Notes: generated by a model from the sequence alone, not told the origin. A stretch of 64,000 nt of DNA from an uncultured Acidimicrobiales bacterium (GCA_951812975.1 CATOTC010000001.1:682001-746000); one strand, 5' to 3'; positions 42,583 to 51,601 are shown, counted from the first letter of the stretch. A program made the numbers and translations.

Positions 42583-42801
42583 ATGCCTCCCCCAACTGCA
42601 CGCTGCGTTCCTCGACGCCGGGCTTCGTCACTGATCAGAGAGGAATTCCTGCGGTCTCAACTTCGGGCAACTGCGCCGCAACACTATGTGTCTGTGCAGG
42701 CGCCGGCCACCGATATTCGCACCATCGCCGCACCGGAGCCTCTGGCGGTCCACGAGACCAGGATCGACGGCGAGCCGTTCTGCTTCTGCTCGGCCCCGTA
42801 G
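42583..42801 (+). pseudogene. Fragment of a second ileS 3' end
   Basis: An open frame of 72 codons whose last 45 or so match the ileS C-terminus: YVSVQAPATDIRTIAAPEP then LAVHETRIDGEPFCF, against YVSEQVLATDISTTASPDS then LRVHETRIDGEPFCF in ileS. The nucleotide match runs gapless from 42684 to 42787; the last 40 bases are perfect and the preceding 64 are roughly 70% identical by eye. The part before codon 30 shows no similarity I can see. It has no promoter or synthetase body and is not expected to be functional. It marks one edge of the segment carrying the Rieske gene. Confidence 0.8.
42748..42787 (+). repeat. Right copy of the 40-bp perfect repeat
   Basis: Identical to 41288-41327 at the end of ileS, 1460 bases downstream, in the same orientation. 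Confidence 0.92.
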
Positions 42802-42813
42802 TTGTCGAGACGG

Positions 42814-43782
42814 CTAGTTGTCGAGACGGCGGCCTTCCTCCACGAGGTTGATCTCCCAGATAACCTTGGACAGGGCGTCGCCCGCGGTGATCGTCGGGAA
42901 CCTCAGCGGGTTGTCCGGGGTCACTGTCGTGGGAACCGGTGCCAGGATGGTCCACGGTTCGGGATGGGCGAACTGCACCACCGAATAGCGGTCACCCTGC
43001 TGACCTGTGCCGGATACGACCCGGTGGAATCCCGGCGGGATCGCGCCGTTGGTCAACCGTTCGAGCATCAGACCCGTGTTGATGATCGCCCCGTCATCGG
43101 GTGGGACCGCGTCAATCCAGCCGTCTTCGACTCGGACCTGCAAACCGGCTGCGGTGGCGCGGGGCAGCGCCGTTATCAGATTGATGTCGGCATGCTCGGC
43201 AGCCCACACATGGGACTCGTCGGGTGCCTGGTCCATCGCCGGGTAGTGGATCGCCCTGGTCAGGTTCGCGCCGTCGACGAGCATCTGCTCGAAGAACGAT
43301 TCGTGGAGGCCCAGACCGACCGCGATGATCCTTGACACCCGAATCTGAAGTGCCGCGACCGTGTCGTGGAAATCAAGGAGTAGTTCGCCGACACCCGCGA
43401 TGTCATTGTCGGGCAGTGTCGGCGGCCCGTAGCGGAACGGGTACTGGGCACGCAACGGATGGCCCTCGGGGCGTGAAGCACTCCAGTTGAGCATCTCCTT
43501 GAAATCGGGCACATCCGCGATCGCGGCAGTCTCCACAAGCAGTCCCGTGTATCCCGTTTGCCCGTTGCTACCAGGGACTATGTATTCATCCTTGCGGGCC
43601 TGGGGCAGGGAGAAGAACTCTTCGAGCTTGCCGTAGACCTCGTCGATCATGTCGACGCTCATGTCATGCTCCACGTAGACGAACCCGGTGATTAGGCTTT
43701 TCATAACTCCGTCTACGACGCTTCGCCGCGCCGCGCGGTCACCTTTTTCGAAGGCCAACAGGTCGACATCGAGGATTTCCAT
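42814..43782 (-). CDS. Isopenicillin N synthase-family 2-oxoglutarate/Fe(II) oxygenase
   Basis: A 322-residue 2OG-Fe(II) oxygenase of the IPNS/ACC-oxidase type. The iron ligands are His197-x-Asp199 (EHADINLIT) and His253 (PPGFHRVV); Arg265-x-Ser267 (DRYSVVQF) is the 2-oxoglutarate signature. The N-terminal DIOX_N-like part includes GFVYVEHDMSVDMIDEVYGKLEEFFSLP in two blocks. The ATG lies 6 bases after TAGCTT. Members hydroxylate or desaturate small molecules; the substrate here is unknown. It converges on the ileS fragment. Confidence 0.9.
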   Translation of the reverse strand: MEILDVDLLAFEKGDRAARRSVVDGVMKSLITGFVYVEHDMSVDMIDEVYGKLEEFFSLPQARKDEYIVPGSNGQTGYTGLLVETAAIADVPDFKEMLNWSASRPEGHPLRAQYPFRYGPPTLPDNDIAGVGELLLDFHDTVAALQIRVSRIIAVGLGLHESFFEQMLVDGANLTRAIHYPAMDQAPDESHVWAAEHADINLITALPRATAAGLQVRVEDGWIDAVPPDDGAIINTGLMLERLTNGAIPPGFHRVVSGTGQQGDRYSVVQFAHPEPWTILAPVPTTVTPDNPLRFPTITAGDALSKVIWEINLVEEGRRLDN

Positions 43783-43788
43783 CCCGAG

Positions 43789-43794
43789 AAGCTA
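43789..43794 (-). promoter_or_regulatory. -10 box TAGCTT for the IPNS-like gene
   Basis: TAGCTT on the minus strand ends 6 bases before the ATG, predicting a leaderless transcript. Confidence 0.45.
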
Positions 43795-43896
43795 CTCCAG
43801 ACCACTTCGACGGCGCCCAGACCGAACCCTTCGACTGCAAAATACTGACGGTTGATCAGACAAATGGGCAGGCCAGAGGATTATCGCGAACGGGGG

Positions 43897-44016
43897 TTGA
43901 CGCGTCTGTAATTTCACTGCTGTAATTATTAGTCCGCGACTATCAACACAGTCACGGTGAGGGCGGTGCCAAGCCGGGACCACCACCCCTCAAGCTCCTC
44001 CCCCGGCACGGAGAGG
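43897..44016 (+). promoter_or_regulatory. nrdAB promoter and structured leader
   Basis: TTGACG (43897-43902) is a good -35. Downstream, CTGTAATT occurs twice with a 14-bp period (43906-43913 and 43920-43927) in an AT-rich stretch that must contain the -10. The leader has a stem formed by GAGGG-C-GGTG (43959-43968) with CACC-A-CCCCTC (43981-43991), and ends in GGAGAGG (44010-44016), a strong ribosome-binding site 7 bases from the ATG. I do not see a canonical NrdR box or a cobalamin box. Confidence 0.5.
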
Positions 44017-44023
44017 TCAGACG

Positions 44024-46573
44024 ATGGTGATGCAACAGGATCGGCTCAGCGCCGTACAGAGCACACCAGCAGCCTCAACCGTCAACACCAGCATGCGAGT
44101 GCGCAAGCGCAACGGCACACTCGAGCCCGTAGACGTCAACAAGATCGTCAACGCAGTCGCCAGAGCCTCAGAGGGACTGCACGGCGTCGACCCCATGATC
44201 GTGTCGACCCGCACCATCGCCGCGCTGGCCGACGGCGCCACCACCCAGGAACTCGACGAACTGTCGATCCGCACGGCCGCTGGCCTGATCGTCGAAGAAC
44301 CCAACTACTCCAAACTCGCTGCTCGCCTGCTCTCGACCTATATCGACAAAGAGGTCCGCAACCAGAACGCTCCCTGGTTCTCCGAGTCAGTGTCACTCGG
44401 CCACTCGCTCGGACTGATCAGCGACGAGGTGCTCGAGTTCGTCGGCGGGCACGCCCCGGAGCTCAACGCCGCCATCGACAGCCAACGGGACCGCAACTTC
44501 GAGTTCTTCGGGATCCGCACGGTCTATGACCGCTACCTGCTGCGCCATCCCGAAACCCGCAAGGTCATCGAAACCCCCCAGTACTTCTTTTTGCGCGTCG
44601 CCTGCGGACTCTCCAACAACCCCGAGGAGGCCATCTACTTCTACGACCTGATGTCGTCGCTGGCCTACCTGCCGTCAAGCCCCACACTCTTCAACTCCGG
44701 CACCAGACACCCGCAGATGTCGAGTTGCTACCTGCTCGACTCCCCCGAGGACTCGCTCGAAGGCATCTACAAGCGCTACACCGACATCGCGCAGCTCTCC
44801 AAGTTCGCCGGCGGGATCGGTGTCGCCTGGCACCGAGTCCGTTCCAAGGGCAGTCTCATCGTCGGCACCAACGGGCTCTCCAACGGCATCATCCCCTGGC
44901 TCAAGACCCTCGATGCCTCTGTTGCGGCAGTCAACCAGGGAGGCCGTCGCAAAGGCGCAGCCTGCGTCTACCTCGAAGCCTGGCATGCCGACATTGCACA
45001 GTTCCTCGAACTGCGCGACAACACCGGTGACCACACCCGCCGGACGCACAACATCAACCTCGCCAACTGGATTCCCGATCTGTTCATGGAGCGGGTCAAG
45101 AATGGCTGGAAGTGGAGCCTTTTCGACCCCAAGAAGGTGCCTGAGCTGATCGACACCTACGGCGACGAGTTCCGTGCAATATACGAACAAGCAGAGGCCG
45201 ACGGACTCCAGGAGAAGCAGGTCGAAGCCCGCGAGCTCTACCAACGCATGATGCGGGCCCTGGCCGAGACAGGAAACGGGTGGATGACTTTCAAGGACTC
45301 CGCCAACCGGAAGTGCAACCAGACCGGGCCAGGACGGGAGGGCGACGCCAACTCCCGCGACCGAGTCGTGCATCTCTCCAACCTCTGCACCGAGATCATC
45401 GAGGTCACCAGCCAGACCGAGACAGCGGTGTGCAACCTCGGCTCAGTCAACCTCGGCGAGTTCGTCACCACTGTTCCAGCTCAAGCTCCAGCGCTCAACG
45501 GTTTGACCAGCACCAACGGCGCAACCCCCATCGAGGCCGCAGCAACACCGGACAACCCGGGCGATCTCAAGACAATCGACTACCAGCGGCTCGGACAGGT
45601 GGTGCGGCAGGTCGTGCCGTTCCTTGACCGGGTCATCGACATCAACTTCTACCCGACCACCGAGGCCAGCACCTCAAACCACCGCTGGCGACCCGTCGGT
45701 CTGGGTTTGATGGGCCTGCAGGACGTCTTGTTCAAGATGGGTCTGGCCTTCGATTCACCCGATGCGCGCGAGATCTCCCGTCGCATCAGCGAGGAGATCT
45801 ACTTCAACGCCCTGTGGGCCTCGACAGAGTTGGCGGAGAGCAACGGAGCGCACTCCGCCTTCGCCGAGACCAGGGCCGCAAGAGGCGACCTGCAGTTCGA
45901 CCTGTGGGATGTGGAACCAACGGATCCCGAGCGCTGGGAGTCCCTGCGCCAACGCATAGCAGAGCACGGGCTGCGCAACTCGCTGATGATCGCCATCGCC
46001 CCCACCGCAACCATTGCCTCGATCGCCGGATGCTACGAGTGCATCGAACCCCAAGTGTCCAACCTGTTCAAACGGGAGACGCTCTCCGGAGAGTTCATGC
46101 AGATCAACCGCTACCTCGTGGCAGAACTTCAGCGGCGACGCCTGTGGGACCCCGAGATGATTGCAGAGGTCAAGAAAGCGGAAGGCTCGGTCCAGTCGAT
46201 CGACCGGGTGCCCGACGACCTCAAGGCCGTCTATCGCACCGCCTGGGAGATCCCCATGAAGTCTCTCATCGAGATGGCGGCCGACCGTGGCGCCTTCATC
46301 GATCAGAGCCAGTCGTTGAACCTGTTCATGGAGGCGCCGACGATCGGGAAGCTGTCCTCCATGTACATGCACGCCTGGGAGAGGGGCCTGAAAACTACCT
46401 ATTACCTGCGTAGTCGGCCCAAGACACGCATCAACAAGACCACCGCCGACGCGGCCGGTCCCAACTCCGGTGGTGATCCGACCAACGGCACCCGAAACAG
46501 AACGGCCTTCAGCGATACGGAACTGCTCGCCTGCTCATTGGAGAATCCCGAAACATGCGAGGCGTGCGACTGA
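44024..46573 (+). CDS. nrdA: Ribonucleoside-diphosphate reductase, large (alpha) subunit, class I
   Basis: An 849-residue catalytic subunit that makes deoxyribonucleotides. An ATP-cone regulatory domain is at the N-terminus (RVRKRNGTLEPVDVNKIVNAV). The barrel has SSCYLLDSPEDSLEGIY with the substrate-site Cys, LCTEIIEVT and the catalytic loop around TAVCNLGSVNLGEFV, followed by SLMIAIAPTATIASIAG. The C-terminus ends CEACD, a Cys pair for thioredoxin-type re-reduction. A low-complexity insert (about 490-520) rich in Ala, Thr and Asn interrupts the barrel. nrdB follows with a one-base overlap (TGATG). Confidence 0.94.
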   Translation: MVMQQDRLSAVQSTPAASTVNTSMRVRKRNGTLEPVDVNKIVNAVARASEGLHGVDPMIVSTRTIAALADGATTQELDELSIRTAAGLIVEEPNYSKLAARLLSTYIDKEVRNQNAPWFSESVSLGHSLGLISDEVLEFVGGHAPELNAAIDSQRDRNFEFFGIRTVYDRYLLRHPETRKVIETPQYFFLRVACGLSNNPEEAIYFYDLMSSLAYLPSSPTLFNSGTRHPQMSSCYLLDSPEDSLEGIYKRYTDIAQLSKFAGGIGVAWHRVRSKGSLIVGTNGLSNGIIPWLKTLDASVAAVNQGGRRKGAACVYLEAWHADIAQFLELRDNTGDHTRRTHNINLANWIPDLFMERVKNGWKWSLFDPKKVPELIDTYGDEFRAIYEQAEADGLQEKQVEARELYQRMMRALAETGNGWMTFKDSANRKCNQTGPGREGDANSRDRVVHLSNLCTEIIEVTSQTETAVCNLGSVNLGEFVTTVPAQAPALNGLTSTNGATPIEAAATPDNPGDLKTIDYQRLGQVVRQVVPFLDRVIDINFYPTTEASTSNHRWRPVGLGLMGLQDVLFKMGLAFDSPDAREISRRISEEIYFNALWASTELAESNGAHSAFAETRAARGDLQFDLWDVEPTDPERWESLRQRIAEHGLRNSLMIAIAPTATIASIAGCYECIEPQVSNLFKRETLSGEFMQINRYLVAELQRRRLWDPEMIAEVKKAEGSVQSIDRVPDDLKAVYRTAWEIPMKSLIEMAADRGAFIDQSQSLNLFMEAPTIGKLSSMYMHAWERGLKTTYYLRSRPKTRINKTTADAAGPNSGGDPTNGTRNRTAFSDTELLACSLENPETCEACD

Positions 46574-47718
46574 TGGCTCTAGCCAACGACCCAGACTTCA
46601 CTACCGGCCACGCACGACCGACTGATTCGGCACAAAACACTTATCCAGGACAGGCCACTGGTCCGGCTCAACACAGCGTCAGCAATGCCGGTCATTACGC
46701 CACGCCGGCCGATGCCGAATCCAACATCTTGGACCCCGGCTTCAACTTGACCCTGCGTCCCATGCGCTATCCGCAGTTCTTCGAGATGTACAAGGACGCG
46801 ATCAAGAACACCTGGACCGTCGAGGAAATCGACTTCTCCGACGACCTCACGGACCTCGACCGCAAGCTGATGCCGTCCGAGAAGCACCTCATCAGCCGGC
46901 TCGTGGCGTTCTTTGCCACAGGTGACTCGATCGTGGCCAACAACCTTGTGCTCAACCTCTACGAGCACATCAACTCGCCCGAGGCGCGCATGTATCTTTC
47001 GCGCCAGCTCTACGAAGAGGCGCTGCACGTCCAGTTCTACCTGAACCTCCTCGACAACTACATCCCCGACGCCGACGAGCGGGCCGCAGCCTTCGCGGCT
47101 ATCGACAATATCCCCTCGATCCGGGCGAAGGCAGAGTTCTGCTTCAAGTGGATGGACTCTGTGGGCAACGGCCCCCTGTTGACCGCCGAGGACCGCAAAC
47201 GGTTCCTGATGAACCTGATCTGTTTCGCCACCTGTATTGAGGGTCTGTTCTTCTTCGCCGCCTTCGCCTACGTCTATTTTCTGCGATCAAAGGGTCTTCT
47301 CAACGGTCTGGCAGCCGGCACGAACTGGGTGTTCCGCGACGAGTCGATGCACATGAACTTCGCCCTCGAGGTGATCAACACGGTGCGCACCGAAGAACCG
47401 GACCTCTTCGACGCGGAGCTCGCAGAACGTATCACCGACATGCTCGAAGATGCCGTCGAGGCCGAATTCATGTTTGCGCAGGACCTTCTCGGCGAGGGCG
47501 TTCCGGGCATGTCCACCGCCGACACCCGCAGTTACCTCGAGTATGTGGCGGATCAGCGGCTCACCCAGTTGAACCTTCCCCGGCGCTTCGGTTCCCGCAA
47601 CCCGTTCGCCTTCATGGAACTGCAAGATGTACAGGAGTTGTCGAACTTCTTCGAGCGGACGGTGTCGGCCTACCAGGTCGGAGTCGAGGGCGAAGTCTCC
47701 TTCGACGAAGACTTCTGA
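46573..47718 (+). CDS. nrdB: Ribonucleoside-diphosphate reductase, small (beta) subunit, class I
   Basis: A 381-residue radical-generating subunit. The di-metal ligands are recognisable: Asp in FATGDSIVANN, Glu and His in LYEEALHVQFY, Glu in CIEGLFFF, and Glu plus His in RDESMHMNF. A Tyr lies four residues after the first His (HVQFY), the position of the radical Tyr122 of E. coli, so a tyrosyl-radical enzyme is likely. A disordered Thr/Gln/Ala-rich N-terminus of about 45 residues precedes the fold. The ATG overlapping the nrdA stop is chosen over an upstream in-frame codon inside nrdA. Confidence 0.94.
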   Translation: MALANDPDFTTGHARPTDSAQNTYPGQATGPAQHSVSNAGHYATPADAESNILDPGFNLTLRPMRYPQFFEMYKDAIKNTWTVEEIDFSDDLTDLDRKLMPSEKHLISRLVAFFATGDSIVANNLVLNLYEHINSPEARMYLSRQLYEEALHVQFYLNLLDNYIPDADERAAAFAAIDNIPSIRAKAEFCFKWMDSVGNGPLLTAEDRKRFLMNLICFATCIEGLFFFAAFAYVYFLRSKGLLNGLAAGTNWVFRDESMHMNFALEVINTVRTEEPDLFDAELAERITDMLEDAVEAEFMFAQDLLGEGVPGMSTADTRSYLEYVADQRLTQLNLPRRFGSRNPFAFMELQDVQELSNFFERTVSAYQVGVEGEVSFDEDF

Positions 47719-47790
47719 CCCGAGGCCCTGCGTTCGGGACGCCGGAAGCCGACCCGGAGTCTGCCGCCGCTGGGCGCGCGGCGTCTCCGT

Positions 47791-47866
47791 TACCATCGCA
47801 GTGGTGGTAGGTCGGATCGCGGCGACGCTGCTTGTCGTCGCCGGAATTGGTGCCATCGTTGGGTAG
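47791..47866 (+). CDS. Possible 20-residue membrane microprotein with leaderless promoter
   Basis: TACCAT (47791-47796) lies 7 bases before a GTG at 47804 that opens a 20-codon frame ending TAG at 47864-47866. The peptide reads VVGRIAATLLVV then AGIGAIVG: one basic residue followed by a continuous hydrophobic segment, as in single-span membrane microproteins. It lies in the 221-base gap between nrdB and the P450 gene, which holds nothing else I can identify. Without homologues the call is tentative; the interval includes the -10 box. Confidence 0.35.
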
Positions 47867-47939
47867 CGCTGCGATGCGCAGGCCTCGTTGGCCACGTTTC
47901 TTGAAGGCGTCGAGGGTATAGCCCAGGACCGAACGGCGG

Positions 47940-49259
47940 TCAGGTCTGACGATCGACTGAACCTCCGAAGCCGGTCGTGCCCGAGGCACCCGCGGCGGAA
48001 CCGAGCCGTTGCAGAGGCGTGGTGTGAGTGGACGGCGTCGGGGTGAACTCGACGGGCATATGCTTCACGCCGCCAATGAGATTGGAGCGGAGGTAGTCGA
48101 GCTCTCCGGCCAATCGGATATCGGGCAGGCGTTGGGCGATTCCCTTGAACATCAGACGGATCTCCATGCGGGCCAGGTTGGCGCCGAGGCAGAAGTGAGG
48201 CCCGCCGCCTCCAAAACCAATGTGGTCGTTGGGTGTGCGCTCAATGTCGAAGCGCCAAGGATCGTCGAAAGCCCGCGGGTCGCGGTTGGCGGCAATATGC
48301 CACATCACCACCTTGTCGTCCTCTTTGATCTTGACTCCGCCCACCTCGTAGTCCCTCGTGGCCTGACGACGGAAGTGCAGAACCGGTGTGGCCCAGCGCA
48401 CCACCTCGTCGGCCATCGTCGGGGCGTAACGATCCGGGTCAGAACGGTATTTCTCCCATTGTTCGGGAAACTGGAAGAAACCGTGCATTCCCCGGGTGAC
48501 CGAGTTGCGGGTTGTCTCGTTGCCTGCCACACAGAGCAGCAGGAAGAACATGTCGAACTCCATCTCGGAGAGCTTCTCGCCGTCGACGTCGGCAGACAGC
48601 AGGGTGGTGATAATGTCGTCTGCGGGTTTGTCGCGACGTTCGTTCTGCAGAGCGTTGGAGTACGCGAACAGCTCCATTGACGAGGCCAGAAGATCTTCGC
48701 GCGAAGCCACTACGTCGGGATCGTCGCCGCCGATCATAGCGTTGGTCCAGTCGAATATCTTCAACCGGTCCTCCAGCGGGATCCCCATCATTTCCGCGAT
48801 CGCCTGCAACGGAAGCTCGGCGCTCAGATCCTCGACGAAGTCGGCATGGCCCTGTTCACACACCTTGTCGATGATCATGTCGGTGCGATTCAGCAGGTAG
48901 TCCTCCAACAGGTTGATCATCCGCGGAGTGAAACCGCGGCTGACGATGCGGCGATAGCGGGTGTGTCTGGGAGGATCGAGCGACAGCATCGAGTCGCTCC
49001 TGAATTCGTCGATTGCATCCGCTCGGTTCCGCTCGGTCATCTGAGTGCCGCCGCGGTTCGATGAGAACGCTTCAGCGTTGCGGTTGATTTCTCTGAGGTG
49101 CTCGAGTCGGGTGACAGCCCAGAATCCAGGACCCCTGTCTCCCTCGTCTATCCAGTGGATTCCGGGGTCGGTCTCTCGCAGGCGCTCAAGCATGTCGTGG
49201 TGTTCCTGACGCTGGAACGAATCCAGGTCCCACAGATCAACGCCATCAGTTACTGCCAT
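47940..49259 (-). CDS. Cytochrome P450, CYP125-like
   Basis: A 439-residue soluble P450. The I-helix oxygen motif is AGNETTRNS (245-253), ExxR is Glu285-x-x-Arg288, and the heme loop is FGGGGPHFCLGANLAR with Cys357 as the thiolate ligand. The AGNETTRNSVTRGM and LDPPRHTRYRRIVSRGFTPR segments resemble CYP125/CYP142/CYP124, which oxidise the cholesterol side chain or branched lipids. A low-complexity C-terminal tail of about 30 residues is unusual. The ATG has GAGG six bases upstream. No ferredoxin or reductase is adjacent. Confidence 0.9.
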   Translation of the reverse strand: MAVTDGVDLWDLDSFQRQEHHDMLERLRETDPGIHWIDEGDRGPGFWAVTRLEHLREINRNAEAFSSNRGGTQMTERNRADAIDEFRSDSMLSLDPPRHTRYRRIVSRGFTPRMINLLEDYLLNRTDMIIDKVCEQGHADFVEDLSAELPLQAIAEMMGIPLEDRLKIFDWTNAMIGGDDPDVVASREDLLASSMELFAYSNALQNERRDKPADDIITTLLSADVDGEKLSEMEFDMFFLLLCVAGNETTRNSVTRGMHGFFQFPEQWEKYRSDPDRYAPTMADEVVRWATPVLHFRRQATRDYEVGGVKIKEDDKVVMWHIAANRDPRAFDDPWRFDIERTPNDHIGFGGGGPHFCLGANLARMEIRLMFKGIAQRLPDIRLAGELDYLRSNLIGGVKHMPVEFTPTPSTHTTPLQRLGSAAGASGTTGFGGSVDRQT

Positions 49260-49337
49260 GTCGAGCCTCGCTTCGCGCTTGCGTAATTTGCCTTCCTGCG
49301 AAGGAACCTTAACTCAGACGCCCACCCAACGAGAAAT

Positions 49338-50453
49338 TCAGACAGCGGGAGCGACGGCTGGTTCAGGACCGACATAGCGCGCGCTGGGACGCATGATCTT
49401 GCCCTCGGCGTGCTGTTCGACCACATGAGCCGACCAACCAATCGATCGGCTCACCGAGAAAGTCGGTGTGAACATCTCGCGGGGCAAGCCGACCAGTTCC
49501 AGAACCACGCCGGCCCAGAACTCGACATTGGTGACGATCCGCTGGTCGGGTCGCCACTCAGACAACACCGCGAGGATCTCACCCTCGATTCCCGCAGCAC
49601 GCTCAACGAGGTCGCCACCAAGACGCTCCGCGGCCTCTCGCAGCACCACGCCACGGGGATCCTCAGCCCGATACACCGCATGACCGAACCCCATGATCTT
49701 GTCTCCGGCAGCGAGACGGGCACGGGTCCAGTCAGCAGCGGAGAACGGATCTCCGATCTCGTCGATCATCTGCATGCAACGACTCGGCGCTCCACCGTGC
49801 AAGGGCCCCGTGAGAGCTCCTACCGAGGCAACCAGCGAACCCGCCATGTCCGCTCCCGTGCTTGCCACCACGCGACCCGTGAAAGTCGAGGCGTTGAAAC
49901 CATGATCCAACGTTGCAACCAGGTATTGCTCAACGGCGCGTTCAGCCTCTGCGCTGGGAATCGAGTCAGTCACCATTCGGAAATAGTCGGCGGCATGGCT
50001 GACGGAAGGGTCAGGATCCACCGGTGTCAATCCCTGCCGACGTCGATAGTGGCGAGCGAGGATCGTCGGCACGATCGCGGCGAGGCGCATGGCGTCACCG
50101 TGTATCTGCTCCGCGCTGCGGTCGAGCATCGGGCCGCGGGACTCGTGATCGCCCACCGCCAGCAATCCGATCCGAAGAGCTGCCATCGGATCGCCGACCC
50201 GACGGGCGCTCTCGTCAACGAACCGGGAGGTCTCCTCAGGCAGCACTCGCAACGGGCCAGGATCCAGCCGCGGCACTTCAGGCGGAAGAGCACCGTCAAT
50301 CTGCAAGGTCCAGACATCTTCGAGCGACCGGGTGCGGGCGAGTTCCGCGGCGTCGTACTGTCGATAGTGGAAGAATCCCTCCTGGCCCCTCACCGCGCCC
50401 AGCACCGTGTTTGCCACCGCTAAGCCCTTCAGTCCCGGCGGCGCGATCTCCAT
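49338..50453 (-). CDS. Citrate synthase or 2-methylcitrate synthase
   Basis: A 371-residue citrate synthase-fold enzyme condensing oxaloacetate with acetyl-CoA or propionyl-CoA. The active-site histidines are in GPLHGGAP and GFGHAVYRAEDPRG, the latter also with the catalytic Asp region. LDHGFNASTFTGRVVASTGADM is another family block. The short length is typical of actinobacterial CitA/PrpC-like forms. MeaB and methylmalonyl-CoA mutase genes downstream point to propionyl-CoA metabolism, so methylcitrate synthase is a real alternative. The ATG has AAGGAG nine bases upstream. Confidence 0.88.
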   Translation of the reverse strand: MEIAPPGLKGLAVANTVLGAVRGQEGFFHYRQYDAAELARTRSLEDVWTLQIDGALPPEVPRLDPGPLRVLPEETSRFVDESARRVGDPMAALRIGLLAVGDHESRGPMLDRSAEQIHGDAMRLAAIVPTILARHYRRRQGLTPVDPDPSVSHAADYFRMVTDSIPSAEAERAVEQYLVATLDHGFNASTFTGRVVASTGADMAGSLVASVGALTGPLHGGAPSRCMQMIDEIGDPFSAADWTRARLAAGDKIMGFGHAVYRAEDPRGVVLREAAERLGGDLVERAAGIEGEILAVLSEWRPDQRIVTNVEFWAGVVLELVGLPREMFTPTFSVSRSIGWSAHVVEQHAEGKIMRPSARYVGPEPAVAPAV

Positions 50454-50591
50454 GGTTGTTGCTCCTTGTCTGCGAGGTTCTCAGCGGGCTGCCGACGCAA
50501 TCGAGACTCGACAAGTCTGTGCGACGCTTCGAATCGATTCCGCCGTACTCAATGGTGCCGTGGACTTGAACAAAACGACAACACCGGCACC

Positions 50592-51593
50592 TCAACCGTC
50601 AAGCAGACGATCCACGGCAACACTCGGGGTGATCTCTCCAGCGACAACCGAGGATTCCAACTCTTTGTTGCGGGCCGCGAACACCGGATCAGCGGCGACT
50701 CGCTCCAGAAGCCGCTCGCGCACCATGGCGCGCATCCAATTGAGCATCTGGTCTGATCGGCGTCGAACCCGTTCGCCTGACTCTCCAAGCACTCGGCGAT
50801 GCTGTTGCACCAGTTCCCAGATCTCATCGAGTCCCTCACCGCTGAGCGCGGAACAGGTGACGACAGGGGTGCTCCAATTCGGGCTCTGCGGCGCCAACAG
50901 ATGCAGTGCTCGGCGATAGTCGGCTGCCGCGAGTTCGGCACGTTGGGCGTTGTCGCCGTCGGCCTTGTTGACAGCCACGAGATCGGCCAACTCCAAGACA
51001 CCCTTCTTGATGCCCTGCAGTTCATCGCCCGCTCCCGCGAGCATCAGCACCATGAAGATGTCGACCAGAGAGTGGACCACCGTCTCCGACTGCCCCACAC
51101 CGACCGTCTCAACAATGATCAAGTCGTAACCGGCCGCTTCCAATACAAGCATCGACTCGCGTGTCGAGCGCGCCACCCCGCCAAGGGTGCCCGACGACGG
51201 CGCGGGCCTGATGAAGGCCAGATCATCAACGGAGAGTCGCGACATTCTCGTCTTATCCGCAAGGATCGAACCGCCGCTGAGCGAACTTGAAGGATCGACT
51301 GCCACAACCGCGACGCGGTGATTCTGCGAGGTGAGCTTCGAGCCGAACGCCTCAATGAACGTCGACTTGCCGACACCGGGCACACCGGTGATCCCGATCC
51401 GATCGGCGCTTCCCGTGTGGGGCAACAACACTTCCAGCAGCGCCGCGGCTCTCCGGCGATGCTCGGGGATGGTCGACTCGACAAGGGTTATGGCGCGCCC
51501 GACGGCACTTCGATCGCCGGCGATCACCGCTTCGCCAAGGTCGCGATCGCTTGTGTCCGGGCCGGGAAAGTCATCCGAGATTTCGCTTGCCAT
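50592..51593 (-). CDS. meaB: MeaB-family GTPase, methylmalonyl-CoA mutase chaperone
   Basis: A 333-residue G3E GTPase (older name ArgK/LAO transport ATPase) that loads and protects the B12 cofactor of methylmalonyl-CoA mutase. The P-loop is GVPGVGKSTFIEAFG, with VAVVAVDPSSSLSGGSILADK, the Walker B region IIVETVGVGQSE and the guanine-specificity motif VNKADG. The C-terminal dimerisation part is present. The ATG is chosen because TAACGT lies 8 bases upstream; the frame is open a further 19 codons. The mutase large subunit is encoded about 600 bases away on the same strand. Confidence 0.92.
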   Translation of the reverse strand: MASEISDDFPGPDTSDRDLGEAVIAGDRSAVGRAITLVESTIPEHRRRAAALLEVLLPHTGSADRIGITGVPGVGKSTFIEAFGSKLTSQNHRVAVVAVDPSSSLSGGSILADKTRMSRLSVDDLAFIRPAPSSGTLGGVARSTRESMLVLEAAGYDLIIVETVGVGQSETVVHSLVDIFMVLMLAGAGDELQGIKKGVLELADLVAVNKADGDNAQRAELAAADYRRALHLLAPQSPNWSTPVVTCSALSGEGLDEIWELVQQHRRVLGESGERVRRRSDQMLNWMRAMVRERLLERVAADPVFAARNKELESSVVAGEITPSVAVDRLLDG

Positions 51594-51601
51594 CCCTGCC
51601 G

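Noticed and set aside
41288..42787. Transposon or insertion sequence carrying the Rieske gene
   Set aside because: The flanking repeats are direct, lie in ileS-derived coding sequence, and no transposase, integrase or terminal inverted repeats are present.
43783..44023. Cobalamin riboswitch upstream of the ribonucleotide reductase
   Set aside because: The hairpin and ribosome-binding site are present but no B12-box-like sequence, and the enzyme is class I with a beta subunit, not B12-dependent class II.
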